Below, piece by piece: positions 63,501-64,000 of a stretch of 64,000 nucleotides of DNA (its first letter is position 1; each line of letters starts with the position of its first letter). The stretch is from Rebecca billardiae RCC1528 (Eukaryota > Haptophyta). The position numbers and the translations under genes were made by a program. The DNA is taken from positions 2,418,001 to 2,482,000 of the forward strand of contig OZ251230.1 of NCBI GenBank assembly GCA_965240325.2. The letters run 5' to 3'. The notes under the pieces were generated by a model. The model saw only the letters and a program-made list of their open reading frames with translations. It had not been told where the DNA came from and searched no databases.

Positions 63501-64000
63501 CCGACCCCTCGCTCCGCGCCTCCTCCTCCTCCTCCTCCACTGCAGACGCGTGTAGGCTGGCGAGCTCGGCCGCGCGTGCGCCGAGCGCGGCTGCCGCGAC
63601 GGCGGCTGCGTGCTCTGAGCAGGGCGCGGCTTCGTCGGCTCGCGGGGCGGCGGCGTGGGGCGTGGCCATGGTGCCCACGACCGAGTGCAGCCTGGTGAGC
63701 ACGAACGAGCGCCGCGCCTCCGACTTGCGCACGAGCGTGCTCGAGTGCCGGCCGAGCAGGCGGCTGCTCCGGTCGTCAGGCGACGCGGACGCGCCCGCGC
63801 TCGCGCGCTCGGACTCGTACCAGCGGCGGTGCTTCCAGAGCGCGCGGCGGTCGTAGATCGCGGCGAGGAGGAGGAGGCAGCCGTTGAGCGCGACGAGGAG
63901 GTACACGGTCCGCGGCACGGTGCGCGCGGCGAGCGAGACCACCGCCGCAAACGCCACCTGCGCGAGGCTCTGGCTCGAGGACGCTGCCGCCGGCAGGAGG
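60535..64000 (-). CDS. Multi-pass membrane protein with EF-hand-like segment, 5' end outside window
   Basis: On the minus strand the frame is open from the window edge to a TGA at 60535-60537, about 1,154 residues. The start is not inside; the frame's first candidate codon at 63957 is GTG, and the reading continues upstream as plausible protein. An N-terminal membrane segment (VYLLVALNGCLLLLAAIY) is followed by a long acidic, disordered region with poly-Glu and poly-Ala. A pair of hydrophobic segments comes next (ALLAQSLCSTLFVQLAVAVGLF and AAVGVIALAGALVLLGARLL), then another disordered block. Near the end LQLIYSSFGSAEDGQCDARALSTLMTEL resembles one degenerate EF-hand helix-loop-helix. Two or three final membrane helices follow (IAMAVLIGGTAGLAAVVAAS, AAAIVLALCALEPAGLALAWW). 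Family not recognised; a calcium-responsive membrane protein is possible. Confidence 0.6.
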   Translation of the reverse strand, partial: LLPAAASSSQSLAQVAFAAVVSLAARTVPRTVYLLVALNGCLLLLAAIYDRRALWKHRRWYESERASAGASASPDDRSSRLLGRHSSTLVRKSEARRSFVLTRLHSVVGTMATPHAAAPRADEAAPCSEHAAAVAAAALGARAAELASLHASAVEEEEEEARSEGSADEMAARIEPSRDTPAAAPSPECALTVSTQARARADATASLYSPRGCPSLTAPDGGRCDDDDLTAVGTPVRERRVGGPLSPRASPSLDDECGDTSEEEEEEEEGTEVQPRIEPATAAAAAAAAEAEAEVAGADARRAGFAAPGPALRVEPTAKVRRPPSTPGDSGALATSGVVRFAAPNERPRLPERAAFEVPRRPPRSSAAEVCASLLWLLADEHSVLAAVLMAAEQAGQRALLAQSLCSTLFVQLAVAVGLFSAAPSGGEAGHGAAARADGAHTPTGLPLPAAVGVIALAGALVLLGARLLREALSRAQQPPPPTVRLYHALRDMVVKLLEADLKSLRRESAAAARGAARAIAPTNSFALRLESSVGRARPRRGQPRRAPGGAPKADRADAAATSAPGGDGHGSCAQGEGCRARIAAPPSPRAQGGGAGGAAAPACSTLAALAAAGAPRPERSRPHQPSGAALRSTAELAAERSGHSVPATAAAAPAAGRGRVAPTLRQHAAQPPRGWRPTARASRADAAELRAPRNSEQPALIPPTRPIAPAPRGPAAAATGVLAGAERGVRPPPTLSPAARTPAARLTSRLARETLQPTCVPVGAAREAQPPSSRSGPPSACGQVRPVRARAAQQAGAASEVVGRRAAAQRDDRRQAPCTANAPAAPSLNAPLVLAHTPAASGRARGSVEPAARRAATAPAAAAAPNGDTADERRDSAHRPSAPPRASPPPSPPRALPPSPPPRPAPAARASCVRGALGAAASRARRASLAGLAAVRRPSHSALDARELEALQLIYSSFGSAEDGQCDARALSTLMTELGDPLTSLEARALLRVLDTSRRQRVSEHEPTAWYARQHALEMRGRRHKRGRARVAETCVPARRSRAPIAMAVLIGGTAGLAAVVAASGDRVPGEALVPMLRAWAAAIVLALCALEPAGLALAWWALPSVRAHQRRVWAQGLEQLEAEASSARLSRLSRGGTMTDDTLVTIINADDS

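Overview
This is nuclear DNA from a GC-rich single-celled eukaryote, most likely a haptophyte-type microalga. The evidence is spliceosomal introns in many genes, targeting and membrane-anchor N-termini, a kinesin-like gene, a flagellar-type protein, a nuclear copy of an organellar ribosomal protein, and oxylipin and triacylglycerol enzymes. The group assignment is inference; no ribosomal RNA or marker locus is present. Coding DNA is extremely GC-rich with long Ala, Gly and Pro runs. Spacers are less GC-rich and contain TA microsatellites. One 200-base run of N lies at 40413-40612.

Layout. 0-13 kb: a GT8-like glycosyltransferase, a patatin-type triacylglycerol lipase (minus), a coiled-coil protein, a five-exon sulfide:quinone oxidoreductase (minus), and a Lon-type protease with two N-terminal PUB-like domains but no AAA+ ATPase module. 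13.6-19.5 kb: a very large gene whose product joins a CYP74-like cytochrome P450, a multi-pass membrane block and a C-terminal lipoxygenase. This is a possible one-polypeptide oxylipin pathway and the most striking item in the window. 19.6-21.8 kb: a putative glycosyltransferase (minus) and a small unknown protein. 21.8-25 kb: no confident gene, but a 530-bp terminal-inverted-repeat element with a target duplication. 25-31.2 kb: a DUF262 protein, a uracil-DNA-glycosylase-superfamily protein (minus), and a fusion of a TrmA-like methyltransferase remnant with a P-loop kinase-like domain. 31.2-36.8 kb: an AT-richer stretch with coding-like debris, a TIR-like protein, an exostosin-like glycosyltransferase and ribosomal protein L17. 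37.4-42.6 kb: a FAM228-like protein (minus), the C-terminal fragment of a prenylated protein running into the N gap, and a UDP-sugar dehydrogenase (minus). 42.8-49.4 kb: a divergent kinesin-like protein of about 2,077 residues. 52.5-54.1 kb: a membrane protein built from two repeats, ending in a long hairpin. 54.4-59.8 kb: two ankyrin-MYND gene copies, both frameshifted. The second is also split by a 1.09-kb inverted-repeat element, and a large inverted duplication lies between them. 60.5-64 kb: a membrane protein with an EF-hand-like segment (minus) running off the window.

Genes are mostly unlinked in function, as expected for a eukaryote. Several pairs are divergent with short shared upstream regions (4497/4676, 20986/21304, 28422/28557, 42563/42797). 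Every intron placed by protein continuity begins GTGCG and ends AG, and most are dominated by alternating GC. Start codons were set to the first plausible ATG; several open frames extend upstream only through GTG, TTG or CTG codons.
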